Shown here in pieces: positions 8,245 to 17,800 of a stretch of 64,000 bases of DNA; position 1 is the stretch's first letter; each line of letters opens with the position of its first letter. The position numbers and the translations under genes were made by a program. The stretch spans positions 124,001-188,000 of the forward strand of contig NZ_JAADJT010000007.1 of assembly GCF_011090165.1 (NCBI RefSeq), in the 5' to 3' direction. The notes beneath the pieces are model-generated. The model made no database searches. It was given only the letters and a program-made list of their open reading frames with translations, and was not told the origin of the DNA. Source of the DNA: Duganella aceris. GTDB taxonomy: Bacteria > Pseudomonadota > Gammaproteobacteria > Burkholderiales > Burkholderiaceae_D.

Positions 8245-10323
8245 ATGCGTTTGTATCAAAGAATCGCCGGCGGCCTGCTGCTCGGCTTGTCCCTGTACGC
8301 CCATGCCCAGGACAGCGATCCCTATCTCTGGCTCGAGGACGTGAAGGGCGACCGGCAGATGGAGTGGGTCGACCGGCAGAATGCGGTGACGTTGAAGGAG
8401 CTGCATGCACGCCCTGAATTTCCGGTCATCGAGACCAACGTCCGGGCGATGTTCAACACCATGGCGCGTGTGCCAGAGGTGGTCGCGCAGGGCGGCTTCC
8501 TGTACAACTTCTGGACCGACGCGCAGCATCAGCGCGGCATCTGGCGCCGCACGACGATGGCGCAGTACCAGCGTCCCGAGCCCGAGTGGGAAACCGTGCT
8601 CGATCTGGACCAGCTGTCCGCCGATGAAAATGAACAGTGGGTATGGCACGGCGCGCAATGCCTGTATCCGAAGGAGCAGCGCTGCCTGCTGTCGCTGTCG
8701 CGCGGCGGCGGCGATGCCAACGTTGTGCGCGAGTTCGACACCGCCAGCCGCAGCTTCGTGCGCGACGGCTTCACGCTGCCGGAGGCGAAGAGCAGCGTGG
8801 CGTGGATCGACGCCGACACCATCTTCGTCGCCAGCGATTTCGGCACCGGCACGCTGACCGCTTCCGGCTATGCGCGCGTGGTCAAGGAGTGGACGCGCGG
8901 CACGCCGCTGGACGCGGCGCGCACGGTGTTCGAGGGCAGGGCAGAGGACATGAGCGTCTCGGCGCAAAAGAACTTCACGCCGGGCCATGAGTTCCAGCTG
9001 GTCTCGCGCACGGTCGACTTCTATCGCACCGAGCTGTTCTTGCGCCGGGACGGCAAGCTGGCCAGGGTCGACGTACCCGGCGACGCCAAGGCTTACACGA
9101 TGGGCGCGCAGCTGATCGTCGAGTTGAACTCGGAGTGGACAGTGAACGGCAAGCGCTATCCACAGGGCGCCTTGCTGGGGACCGACTTCCGCCGCTTCAT
9201 GGCGGGCGAGCGGCGCTTCGACGTGCTATTCACGCCGACGCCAAGCAGTTCGCTGGACGGCGTAAGCATCACGCGCGGCGCGCTGCTGCTCAACATCCTG
9301 GACAACGTGAGAAACCGTCTGGTCGAAGTCAGTCCAGCGCGCGGCAAATGGCGGCAACGCAAAGTCGATGCGCCCGCGTTCGGCGTGTTCAGCGTGACCG
9401 CGCTCGATCCGGTGGCTTCCGACGAATACATCCTGAGGGTCACCGATTTCCTGACGCCGTCCACCACCTACCTGGCGCGCATCGGCAGCGACCAGCGCAC
9501 GCCGCTCAAATCGATGCCGGCGTATTTCGACGCGGCGAAGTACACGGTCAAGCAGTTCCACGCCGTCTCCAAGGACGGGACGCGGGTGCCGTACTTCGTG
9601 GTCATGGCCAAGCAGGCCAAGCTGGATGGCGCGAACCCGACGCTGCTGAATGCCTATGGCGGCTTCCAGGTGTCGATGAAGCCGTACTATCTTGGTCCGA
9701 TGGGCGAAGCGTGGCTGAAGAACGACGGCGTCTACGTGCTGGCCAATATCCGTGGCGGCGGCGAGTTCGGGCCAGCCTGGCACCAGGCGGCGGTGAAGGA
9801 ACATCGCCAGCGCGCCTTCGACGACTTCCTGGCCGTGGCCGAGGATCTCATCCAGCGCAAGATCACCAGCCCGCGCCACCTCGGCATCTCGGGCGGCAGC
9901 AACGGCGGCCTGTTGATGGGCGCCGCCTTCACCCAGCGTCCGGAGCTGTTCAACGCCGTGGTCTGCCGCGTGCCGCTGCTGGACATGCGGCGCTACAGCA
10001 AGCTGCTGGCGGGCGCGTCGTGGATGGCGGAATACGGCGATCCCGACGATCCGGCGCAATGGGCCTACATCGGCAAGTATTCGCCGTATCAGAACGTGGT
10101 GAAGGACAAGCGCTACCCGCGCGTGCTGTTCACCACCGCCACCAGCGACGACCGCGTCCACCCCGGCCACGCGCGCAAGATGGCGGCCAGGATGCAGGAC
10201 CAGGGCCACGACGTGCTGTACTGGGAAAACACCGAAGGCGGCCACTCCCCGGCCGCCTCGATCGAGCAGGAAGTGCAATGGTGGGCCACCACCTACAGCT
10301 TCCTGCTGGAGCAGCTCAAGTAA
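8245..10323 (+). CDS. S9 family prolyl oligopeptidase, secreted
   Basis: This 692-residue protein has a signal peptide (cleavage after AHA). The N-terminal YLWLEDV motif and beta-propeller region are followed by an alpha/beta hydrolase domain. The nucleophile Ser is about residue 552 in GGSNGG. The catalytic Asp is about 636 in TSDDRVHP and the His about 667 in EGGHSP, all in family order. Prolyl oligopeptidases cut short peptides after proline. The signal peptide points to the periplasm. RBS GGAG lies 7 bp before the ATG. The gene follows the ABC permease by 21 bp and may be cotranscribed. Confidence 0.9.
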   Translation: MRLYQRIAGGLLLGLSLYAHAQDSDPYLWLEDVKGDRQMEWVDRQNAVTLKELHARPEFPVIETNVRAMFNTMARVPEVVAQGGFLYNFWTDAQHQRGIWRRTTMAQYQRPEPEWETVLDLDQLSADENEQWVWHGAQCLYPKEQRCLLSLSRGGGDANVVREFDTASRSFVRDGFTLPEAKSSVAWIDADTIFVASDFGTGTLTASGYARVVKEWTRGTPLDAARTVFEGRAEDMSVSAQKNFTPGHEFQLVSRTVDFYRTELFLRRDGKLARVDVPGDAKAYTMGAQLIVELNSEWTVNGKRYPQGALLGTDFRRFMAGERRFDVLFTPTPSSSLDGVSITRGALLLNILDNVRNRLVEVSPARGKWRQRKVDAPAFGVFSVTALDPVASDEYILRVTDFLTPSTTYLARIGSDQRTPLKSMPAYFDAAKYTVKQFHAVSKDGTRVPYFVVMAKQAKLDGANPTLLNAYGGFQVSMKPYYLGPMGEAWLKNDGVYVLANIRGGGEFGPAWHQAAVKEHRQRAFDDFLAVAEDLIQRKITSPRHLGISGGSNGGLLMGAAFTQRPELFNAVVCRVPLLDMRRYSKLLAGASWMAEYGDPDDPAQWAYIGKYSPYQNVVKDKRYPRVLFTTATSDDRVHPGHARKMAARMQDQGHDVLYWENTEGGHSPAASIEQEVQWWATTYSFLLEQLK

Positions 10324-10356
10324 GCGGTGCGCATCTAAAAGCGGTAACATCGACGC

Positions 10357-10716
10357 ATGAGAAGATTCCTCTTACTCGCGCTTTTGGCGGCGGGGCACGC
10401 CACGGCGGCGGGCGATGTCAAGAACGGCGCCTTCCTGTTCCAGCGCTGCGCCTCCTGCCACGCCGTCGGGCCGTATGCGCGCGCCGGCTTCGGGCCGCAG
10501 CTGCAGAACATCATCGGCCGCAAGGCGGCCAGCACCACCGACTACAAGTACTCGGAGGCGATGAAGAAGTCGGGATTGGTGTGGGACGAGAAAACCCTGG
10601 CCGCGTTCATGCGCGCGCCGCACGACGTGGTGCCGGGGACGAGCATGCGGTTCTGGGGGATCAAGGATGAACAGCAGGTCGCCGACCTGCTGTCCTATAT
10701 GCGCACGCTGAAGTGA
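10357..10716 (+). CDS. Small periplasmic class I cytochrome c
   Basis: A 119-residue protein with a signal peptide, one haem-binding CASCH motif (C31-H35) and a likely axial Met97 in PGTSMRFW. Length and motif order fit the cytochrome c2/c550 group of soluble electron carriers. Its stop codon directly abuts the stop of the convergent ABC permease gene. The electron-transfer partner cannot be told from context. Confidence 0.9.
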   Translation: MRRFLLLALLAAGHATAAGDVKNGAFLFQRCASCHAVGPYARAGFGPQLQNIIGRKAASTTDYKYSEAMKKSGLVWDEKTLAAFMRAPHDVVPGTSMRFWGIKDEQQVADLLSYMRTLK

Positions 10717-11688
10717 TCAGCGCGATTTGACGAACGGCGTGCCCAGCGCTTTCGGCGCCACCGACTTGGCCATCAGGCCCGCCAGCACGATCACGGTGAC
10801 CACGTAAGGCACCATCTGGATCAGCGAACCAGGCAGGCGGCCGACCACCGGCAGGTCGACGCCTTCGATCTGGATCTGCACCGCGCCGAAGAAACCGAAC
10901 ATCAGGCAGCCGAGGAAGGTGTACACAGGACGCCAGTTCCCGAACACCATCGCGGTCAGCGCCAGGTAGCCGGCGCCGGCCGACATGTCGCGCAGGAAGA
11001 AGCCGCTCTGCACGATCGCCAGGTACGCGCCCGAGAATGAGCACAAGACGCCGGCGATCAGCATCGCCATGTAGCGCTGCCGCTCGACGCTGATGCCCGC
11101 CGCGTCGGCCGCGTGCGGGTTCTCGCCGCAGGCGCGCAGGCGCAGGCCGAAGCGGCTGTGGTACACCACCCAGTGCACGATCGGCACCAGCGCGAACGCC
11201 AGGTACACCAGCACCGAATGGCCGCCGATCAGATGCGCGTAGACCCAGCCGATGAAGGGGATGCCCTCGACGGCGGCGCTGCCCGGCAGCACCACGTCGA
11301 ACAAGCGCGCCGAACCCAGGTCCGGCGTGCGGCCGCCCTGCTGGAACAGGTACTGCGCCACCACGAAGGTAAGGCCGCTCATGGCGATATTGATGGCGAT
11401 GCCGGCCACCAGCTGGTTGCCTTTTTGCGAGATGGCGACATAGCCTTGCAGCGTCGCCAGCAGCACCGACACCAGCATGCCGGCCAGGATGCCGTACCAC
11501 GGATTCTGCGTGGTGAAGGCGACGGCGGCCGAGACGAAGGCCGAGGCCAGGATCTTGCCTTCCAGGCCGATGTCGATCACGCCCGAACGTTCGGCGAACA
11601 GGCCGGCCATGCCGGCGAAAATCAGCACCGGCGCGTTGCGCACGGTCGATACCAGGATGCTGCCGATATGGAGGTCGTCAAAAGTCAT
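10717..11688 (-). CDS. Nucleoside-type ABC transporter permease (COG1079-like)
   Basis: A 323-residue polytopic membrane protein beginning MTFDDLHIGSILVSTVRNA, with about eight hydrophobic helices and the GLEGKILASAF region typical of the second permease of BMP-type nucleoside importers (NupQ/YufQ class). It is the last gene of the minus-strand operon binding protein - ATPase - permease - permease, 7 bp after the other permease. It moves the substrate across the inner membrane as a heterodimer with that partner. Confidence 0.9.
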   Translation of the reverse strand: MTFDDLHIGSILVSTVRNAPVLIFAGMAGLFAERSGVIDIGLEGKILASAFVSAAVAFTTQNPWYGILAGMLVSVLLATLQGYVAISQKGNQLVAGIAINIAMSGLTFVVAQYLFQQGGRTPDLGSARLFDVVLPGSAAVEGIPFIGWVYAHLIGGHSVLVYLAFALVPIVHWVVYHSRFGLRLRACGENPHAADAAGISVERQRYMAMLIAGVLCSFSGAYLAIVQSGFFLRDMSAGAGYLALTAMVFGNWRPVYTFLGCLMFGFFGAVQIQIEGVDLPVVGRLPGSLIQMVPYVVTVIVLAGLMAKSVAPKALGTPFVKSR

Positions 11689-11695
11689 ATTGTCC

Positions 11696-12775
11696 TCACT
11701 TCTTCAATTTGAGCAGTTTGGCGATGGCCGGCGCGTAGAAGTTCTCCATCGCGCCGCAGAACAGGATGATCAAGCCCTGGATGAAGATGAAGGTCTCCGG
11801 CGGGATGTTCTGCTTTTCCAGCGACAGGTCGAAGCCGCCCTGGATCAGCGCGCCGAACAGCACCGCCGACAGGAAGATCCCGACCGGATGCTGGCGGCCC
11901 ATCAGCGCGATGGCGATGCCGACGAAGCCGGCGCCGCCGACGAAGTTCAGCGACAGGTAGTGGGTCGAACCCATGATCGAGTTGACCGAGCCCAGGCCCG
12001 CCAGCGCGCCCGAGATCAGCATGACGATGATGATCATCTTGCTGATGCGGATGCCGGCATAGTGCGCGGCGTGCTTGTTCAAGCCGGTGGCGCGCAGCTT
12101 GAAGCCCCACGACGATCGCGACACCATCACGCCATAAATCACCAGCGCGATGATGGCCAGGAAGAAGCTGATGTTGAGCGGCGTCTCGCCCAGGATCGGG
12201 AACCACTGGTTCAGGCGCGGCATCTCGGCGGCGGCGCTGAAGGCGCGGCTGGCGGTGTTCTGCTCGCCGGCCGGGATCAGGTATTTGACGATCACGAAGT
12301 TCATCAGCGAGGCCGCGATGAAGTTGAACATGATGGTGGTGACCACGACGTGACTGCCGCGTTTCGCTTGCAGGTAGCCGGGCAGGAAAGCCCACAGGCC
12401 GCCAAACAGCGCGGCGCCGACGATGCCGGCAGGGATCAGCGCCCACGTCGGCAGCGAGCTGTCGAAGGCCAGCATGGCCAGCGTGAGGCCAAGGCCGCCG
12501 AGATACATCTGGCCTTCCGAACCGATGTTGAACAGGCCGGCCTGCATCGCGATCGACACCGACAGACCGGTGAAGATGAAGGTCGACGCATAGAACAGCG
12601 TGTAGCTCAAGCCCTCCGGATTGATGACGGCGCTGTTGATCAGGATCGCCATCGATTCGGTCGGGCTTTCGCCGAGCAGGTGGATCACCAGCGCGGCGAC
12701 CAACAGCGCCGACAGCAGGTTCAGGATGGGCATTACAAACGCGGTCGCCCAGCGTGGCAGGTCGTGGTTATTCAT
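11696..12775 (-). CDS. Nucleoside-type ABC transporter permease (COG4603-like)
   Basis: A 359-residue inner-membrane protein with about ten hydrophobic segments. It carries the FNIGSEGQMYLGGLG motif, characteristic of the first permease of BMP-family nucleoside importers (NupP/YufP class). It is separated from the ATPase gene by a TnpB-encoding insertion (about 12785-13899), although in relatives these genes are adjacent. Expression must depend on read-through across the element or on a promoter at its left end. Confidence 0.9.
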   Translation of the reverse strand: MNNHDLPRWATAFVMPILNLLSALLVAALVIHLLGESPTESMAILINSAVINPEGLSYTLFYASTFIFTGLSVSIAMQAGLFNIGSEGQMYLGGLGLTLAMLAFDSSLPTWALIPAGIVGAALFGGLWAFLPGYLQAKRGSHVVVTTIMFNFIAASLMNFVIVKYLIPAGEQNTASRAFSAAAEMPRLNQWFPILGETPLNISFFLAIIALVIYGVMVSRSSWGFKLRATGLNKHAAHYAGIRISKMIIIVMLISGALAGLGSVNSIMGSTHYLSLNFVGGAGFVGIAIALMGRQHPVGIFLSAVLFGALIQGGFDLSLEKQNIPPETFIFIQGLIILFCGAMENFYAPAIAKLLKLKK

Positions 12776-12784
12776 GCAATTTTT

Positions 12785-13894
12785 GCTTCTAAAAAAATGG
12801 AACTAGTTCTAACTCTATAGGTCAAACTAGCATGAGACTTGTCTATAGATATCGAGTGAAATCTTTTACAGGCCTGCTGAACAAGCAGGCTAGGGCGGTC
12901 AACTTCGTTTGGAATTATTGTAACGACAGGCAGAAGGACGCATTGCGTTTCAATCGCCGCTGGCACTCTGGTTTTGATCTGATAAGGCTGACCACCGGCT
13001 GCAGTAAAGAACTCGGATTGCATTCTGGCACGGTAAATGACGTGTGTCAGCAATATGCCCGATCGCGGCGACAATCGCACAGACCGTATCTGCGTTACCG
13101 CGGACGTAAATCCCTGGGTTGGGTGCCAATCAAAGGCCGCGAGCTTAAACGGGAAGGCAATGCCTTTCGCTTTTCTGGCAATACTTTCAGGGTATTTTTC
13201 TCTCGGCCTCTTCCCGAGGGAAAGATCACAGACGGCACGAATTTTTCCCGTGATCGCCGGGGCAATTGGTTCTTGAACATCGTGATCGAAATAGCCGAGC
13301 CTTCCGCAAGGATGCCGATAAGAGGTGTTGGCATCGATCTCGGTTTGAAAGATCTTGCTACGATGTCGAACGGATGCAAGATTGCGGCGCCGCGTATTTA
13401 TCGAGACGCCGAAGCTGCGCTTGCCGTGGCGCAGCGCGCTAGAAAACAGAGGAGGGTCAAAGTGATCCACCGGAGGATAGCCAACCACAGGCAGGATTTT
13501 ATTCACAAGTGGACAACGGCCATCGTACACGAATATGACTACATTGCTGTTGGCAATGCTAACGTCACTAAACTGGCTAGAACCAGCATGGCCAAGTCGG
13601 TCCTCGATGCTGGCTGGTCGTCCTTCAGAACTCAATTGGCGTACAAGGCTGTTAAGCATGGTGCCTGGTTTGAGGAAGTTGACGAACGTTTCACCACCCA
13701 AGTCTGCTCGAATTGTGGCAATCTGCCCGATACGAGGCCGAAAGGTATCGCAGACCTTGGAATAAGAGAGTGGCGATGCAGTAATTGTGGTGCGGTACAT
13801 GATCGTGATCTCAATGCTGCATTAAACATTCTCCGTCGCGGACGTGCGACGCTGGCTGTAGGAATCTCCGCTCTTTAGTAGAGTGCAGAGGACG

Positions 13895-13899
<5 letters not shown>
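12785..13899 (+). mobile_element. TnpB-only IS200/IS605-type element (IS1341-like) inside the nucleoside importer operon
   Basis: An insertion carrying only tnpB, opposite in direction to the surrounding operon. Near the left end is a perfect palindrome GAACTAGTTC (12800-12809). The right end holds an imperfect hairpin (CTCCGCTCT ... AGAGTGCAGAG) followed by GAGGACGTCAAG, resembling the conserved ends (GAGGATGTCAA) I recall for this group. No tnpA is present, so movement needs a transposase in trans. Base composition is clearly lower in GC than its neighbours. Exact ends are estimated to within about 15 bp. The right end would encode the omegaRNA scaffold, with the guide in the flanking ATPase gene. 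Confidence 0.75.
12832..13878 (+). CDS. tnpB: TnpB RNA-guided nuclease-like protein with altered RuvC-II site
   Basis: A 348-residue OrfB/TnpB protein. The RuvC-I Asp is D169 (GIDLGLKD). The RuvC-III Asp is D326 (HDRDLNAA). The zinc-finger cysteines are C292/C295 and C316/C319 (CSNCG ... CSNCG). At the RuvC-II position, where most TnpB have IEDLNV, this protein reads AVGNANV, so the catalytic Glu is Gly241. Two Glu residues (E281, E282) precede VDERFTTQVCS and could substitute. I recall a Burkholderiales family with the same VGN and FEEV features, so this looks like a family trait rather than a random mutation. The gene sits between importer ATPase and permease genes, antisense to them. Confidence 0.9.
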   Translation: MRLVYRYRVKSFTGLLNKQARAVNFVWNYCNDRQKDALRFNRRWHSGFDLIRLTTGCSKELGLHSGTVNDVCQQYARSRRQSHRPYLRYRGRKSLGWVPIKGRELKREGNAFRFSGNTFRVFFSRPLPEGKITDGTNFSRDRRGNWFLNIVIEIAEPSARMPIRGVGIDLGLKDLATMSNGCKIAAPRIYRDAEAALAVAQRARKQRRVKVIHRRIANHRQDFIHKWTTAIVHEYDYIAVGNANVTKLARTSMAKSVLDAGWSSFRTQLAYKAVKHGAWFEEVDERFTTQVCSNCGNLPDTRPKGIADLGIREWRCSNCGAVHDRDLNAALNILRRGRATLAVGISAL

Positions 13900-15424
<1,525 letters not shown>

Positions 15425-15448
15425 AGGATCGTTTTCATTTAAGTAAAA

Positions 15449-15480
15449 CGCGCCGCGCGGGGAAAGCCCCGGCGGCGCGC
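15449..15480 (-). terminator. Intercistronic hairpin between binding protein and ATPase genes
   Basis: A GC-rich inverted repeat: GCGCCGC plus CGGGG pair with CCCCG plus GCGGCGC around a 4-base loop, with one bulged base. Only a weak T-rich stretch follows in the direction of transcription (minus strand), so it is more likely a partial terminator or mRNA-stabilising hairpin. Such structures commonly keep the binding protein more abundant than ATPase and permeases. Confidence 0.55.
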
Positions 15481-15498
15481 TCAATGTTCAAACAGATA

Positions 15499-16494
15499 TC
15501 AGGCCGGGCAGGCTGCGCCCGAACGAATGTCGAATACCTTGACCTTGCCGTCGATGATGTCCTTGCGCGCACCCAGTACGCGCTTCTCGATCTCCGGCGT
15601 GATCAGCTTGCGGTTGTTCTCGTCCAGCGCCCAGTCGACGCCGTTTTCCTTCAGGCCCTTGGCGGTGACGCCGGCCTTCCAGGTGCCGGCCTTCATCTGC
15701 ATGAAGGCGTCGTAGACGGCGTTGTCGACGCGCTTGACCATCGAGGTCAGCATCGTGCCCGGGTACAGGTGGTTCTGGTTCGAATCGACGCCGATCGCCA
15801 GCTTGCCTTTTTCCTTGGCCGTCTGCAGCGTGCCCATGCCGGAACCGCCGGCCACGGCGAACACCACGTCGACGCCGCGGTCGAACTGCGAACGCGCCAG
15901 CTCGCCGCCCTTGGCCGGATCGTTCCAGGCGGCCGAGGTGGTGCCGACCATGTTCGAGGTCACGTCGATCTTCGGATTGACCGACTTCGCGCCCTGCGAG
16001 TAGCCGCAGGCGAAAGTGCGGATCAGCGGAATGTCGATGCCGCCGATGAAGCCCAGCTTCTTCGACTTGGAGGCCATGGCGGCGGCGACGCCGACCAGGT
16101 ACGAGCCTTCTTCTTCCTTGAAGGTGATCGAATTGACGTTGGCGCCTTGCGCGACGCCGTCGATCAGCACGAAGCGCACTTTCGGGAATTCCTTGGCGAC
16201 CTTCTGCACCGCCTGCTGCTGGGCGAAGCCGATCGAGGCGATCAGGTCCAGGTTCTTGCGGGCCAGGCCGCGCAGCACCTGTTCGGCCTGGGTGTCGCTG
16301 GAGGCTTGCACCTCGATGAAATTGATGTTGGTTTCCTTCTTGAAGCGCGAGGCGCCTTCAAACGCGGACTGGTTGAACGACTTGTCGAATTTGCCGCCCG
16401 CGTCATACACGATGCCCAGCTTTGGGTCAGCCGCGGACGCGCTGGCAGCGATGAACAGTGCTGCAACCGTCAAACTAAGTTGTGAAAGTTTCAT
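15499..16494 (-). CDS. BMP-family nucleoside-binding lipoprotein-like protein of the ABC importer
   Basis: A 331-residue periplasmic binding protein with a signal peptide ending SASA (no clear lipobox Cys). Then comes the BMP/Med family start KLGIVYDAGGKFDKSFNQSAFEG, a substrate-contact motif in purine-nucleoside receptors such as PnrA. RBS CAGGAG precedes the ATG. It delivers substrate to the two permeases and ATPase encoded downstream. The family and the surrounding salvage genes point to nucleosides, but the preferred base cannot be read from sequence. Confidence 0.9.
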   Translation of the reverse strand: MKLSQLSLTVAALFIAASASAADPKLGIVYDAGGKFDKSFNQSAFEGASRFKKETNINFIEVQASSDTQAEQVLRGLARKNLDLIASIGFAQQQAVQKVAKEFPKVRFVLIDGVAQGANVNSITFKEEEGSYLVGVAAAMASKSKKLGFIGGIDIPLIRTFACGYSQGAKSVNPKIDVTSNMVGTTSAAWNDPAKGGELARSQFDRGVDVVFAVAGGSGMGTLQTAKEKGKLAIGVDSNQNHLYPGTMLTSMVKRVDNAVYDAFMQMKAGTWKAGVTAKGLKENGVDWALDENNRKLITPEIEKRVLGARKDIIDGKVKVFDIRSGAACPA

Positions 16495-16603
16495 GAATAG
16501 GCTCCTGGAAGATCGATATTGTATATTTTTATTGGACGAAACATGTAATCCGGTGCCGTTTTATGCGGCAAATCCCTGATTTCTAGAGCTTTCTCTCTGG
16601 GAT

Positions 16604-17299
16604 TCAGGCGGCCAGCGCCGGCCGTTCGTCAAAATCTTGCTCAAATTGCAGCAGGCCGGCGGCCAGCAATTGCTGGCCGACGATGTCCAGATCGATACCA
16701 TGATGGGCCAGTTGCGCCAGCACCGCGCGCGCCGACTCGATCTCGGCTTCGTCCGGGGCGTCGGCGGGCGCCGTGGCGCCCAGCCAATGCAGTGCTTGCG
16801 GCGTCGCGCCGAAGGCGGCGAACACGGCGAAGGCGGTCTCGTTATCGTGCCGCCACTCGCGCTGGGCCATGCGCGCGGCGGCCAGAGCCGCCTGGCCGCG
16901 CACCGCGACGGCGGTGGCGTCGGCCGAATTGGCCAGCAGCGCGTCGACGGCGGCGTCGATGCGGGCCAGGTCGATGCTGACCGCGCTGGCGATGCGCTGC
17001 ACCGGCAGCTTGTCGTGCAGACGCCGCGCCAGGCCGCGCCGATGCGCCGCGCGCGCCGCCCGGATCTGGCCGGCGCCGAACATCAAGGTCAGATGGGTTG
17101 GGATGCCGGCGTGGACCAGGTGTTCCAGCGCTTCGATGCCGGCCGGCGTGGCCGCGACGCCGATCGCGGCGTCCGCGCGGGCGAGGGCGGCCCACAGCCG
17201 TTTGGCTTCCGCGACGATGGCGGCGGCGTCGTGCGCCAGGTGGGCCGGAAGGTCGAAGGCGACCAGGCCGGCCGGGTTGTGTTCGAGGATGTTGTTCAT
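16604..17299 (-). CDS. Transaldolase-like protein, N-truncated and lacking the catalytic lysine
   Basis: A 231-residue protein that follows the second half of TalB-type transaldolases. VAFDLPAHLAHDAAAIVAEA matches the V-S-I-E-V-x-P-x-L-A-H-D region. IGVAATPAG (46-54) matches IKIPATxEG, LTLMF matches the next strand, and HHGIDLDIVGQQLLAAGLLQF matches the C terminus. The Schiff-base Lys of IKIPAT is Gly47 here, and roughly the first 130 residues of the barrel are absent. Catalysis as a transaldolase is therefore unlikely. It is the first gene of the nucleoside importer operon, 109 bp before the binding protein. A sugar-phosphate sensing or structural role is possible; so is decay. The family match is from recall of motifs. 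Confidence 0.65.
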   Translation of the reverse strand: MNNILEHNPAGLVAFDLPAHLAHDAAAIVAEAKRLWAALARADAAIGVAATPAGIEALEHLVHAGIPTHLTLMFGAGQIRAARAAHRRGLARRLHDKLPVQRIASAVSIDLARIDAAVDALLANSADATAVAVRGQAALAAARMAQREWRHDNETAFAVFAAFGATPQALHWLGATAPADAPDEAEIESARAVLAQLAHHGIDLDIVGQQLLAAGLLQFEQDFDERPALAA

Positions 17300-17800
17300 C
17301 TACCGTTCCAAGTGTGTGGTGCGACGCATCAACGCGACAGTTGGTCACCGCAACCGGCCCCGTCGCTTGGAGCAAGGGGGCTATGTCGCACTGCCGCAAC
17401 AGTTCGCGCCGAATTAAATATTTTTATAGCGTTGCTTTTTTGTCCGTTTGGAAAAAATTCCTGCCTAAAGGATAGGCCCGGCGGGGCTGGGCCGGGTTCG
17501 TCGGCCGCGTCTCAAAACGGCTTTTTCCCTGCAAGTCAGGTGGTACGACCCTGCGAAAAGACATGCTTTTCAGGCAGCTCACTACTATGCATCAGCGTCA
17601 ATATGTACGACAAATTCGATTTTCTTTAGCTATTTATATAAAATAGATATGAATCGAAACATTGAAAAAGTGAGTTTCTGTCATTTTTTTCCGTGCTAGC
17701 ATGATTATTAATTTGTATATCGATATATCAAAACCTAGGGTTTTGATGCAAATATATAAACAAAAAGAGAATTCAACAACACAAAAAGGGAGCAGGACAA
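17300..17800. other. 500-bp divergent intergenic region upstream of importer operon and TonB receptor
   Basis: No convincing coding frame is seen. The left part is GC-rich with short hairpins (CCCGGC ... GCCGGG near 17478-17500). On the minus strand a TATAAAAA box near 17420-17430 could be the -10 of the transaldolase-like/importer operon, giving a leader of about 120 nt. The right part (about 17610-17800) is strongly AT-rich and contains TTGTATATCGATATAT promoter-like sequence, a palindrome (17727-17747) and the RBS AGGGAGCAGGA of the TonB receptor. I could not match a known riboswitch. Confidence 0.45.
17727..17747. promoter_or_regulatory. Perfect palindromic operator candidate before the TonB receptor
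   Basis: The arms ATCAAAACC and GGTTTTGAT flank a 3-bp centre TAG, giving a 21-bp perfect inverted repeat 54 bp before the receptor start and just downstream of an AT-rich promoter-like stretch. Its size and symmetry suit a dimeric repressor. No obvious cognate regulator is adjacent. Confidence 0.5.

Noticed and set aside
6571..8988. An 805-codon open frame on the minus strand opposite the ABC permease and peptidase genes
   Set aside because: It is antisense to two well-supported genes, is rich in Arg/Gln/His/Ala as expected for shadow frames in GC-rich DNA, and shows no domain.
17300..17800. Possible purine or other riboswitch upstream of the importer operon
   Set aside because: Only generic GC hairpins are visible; I could not match any known aptamer core by eye.
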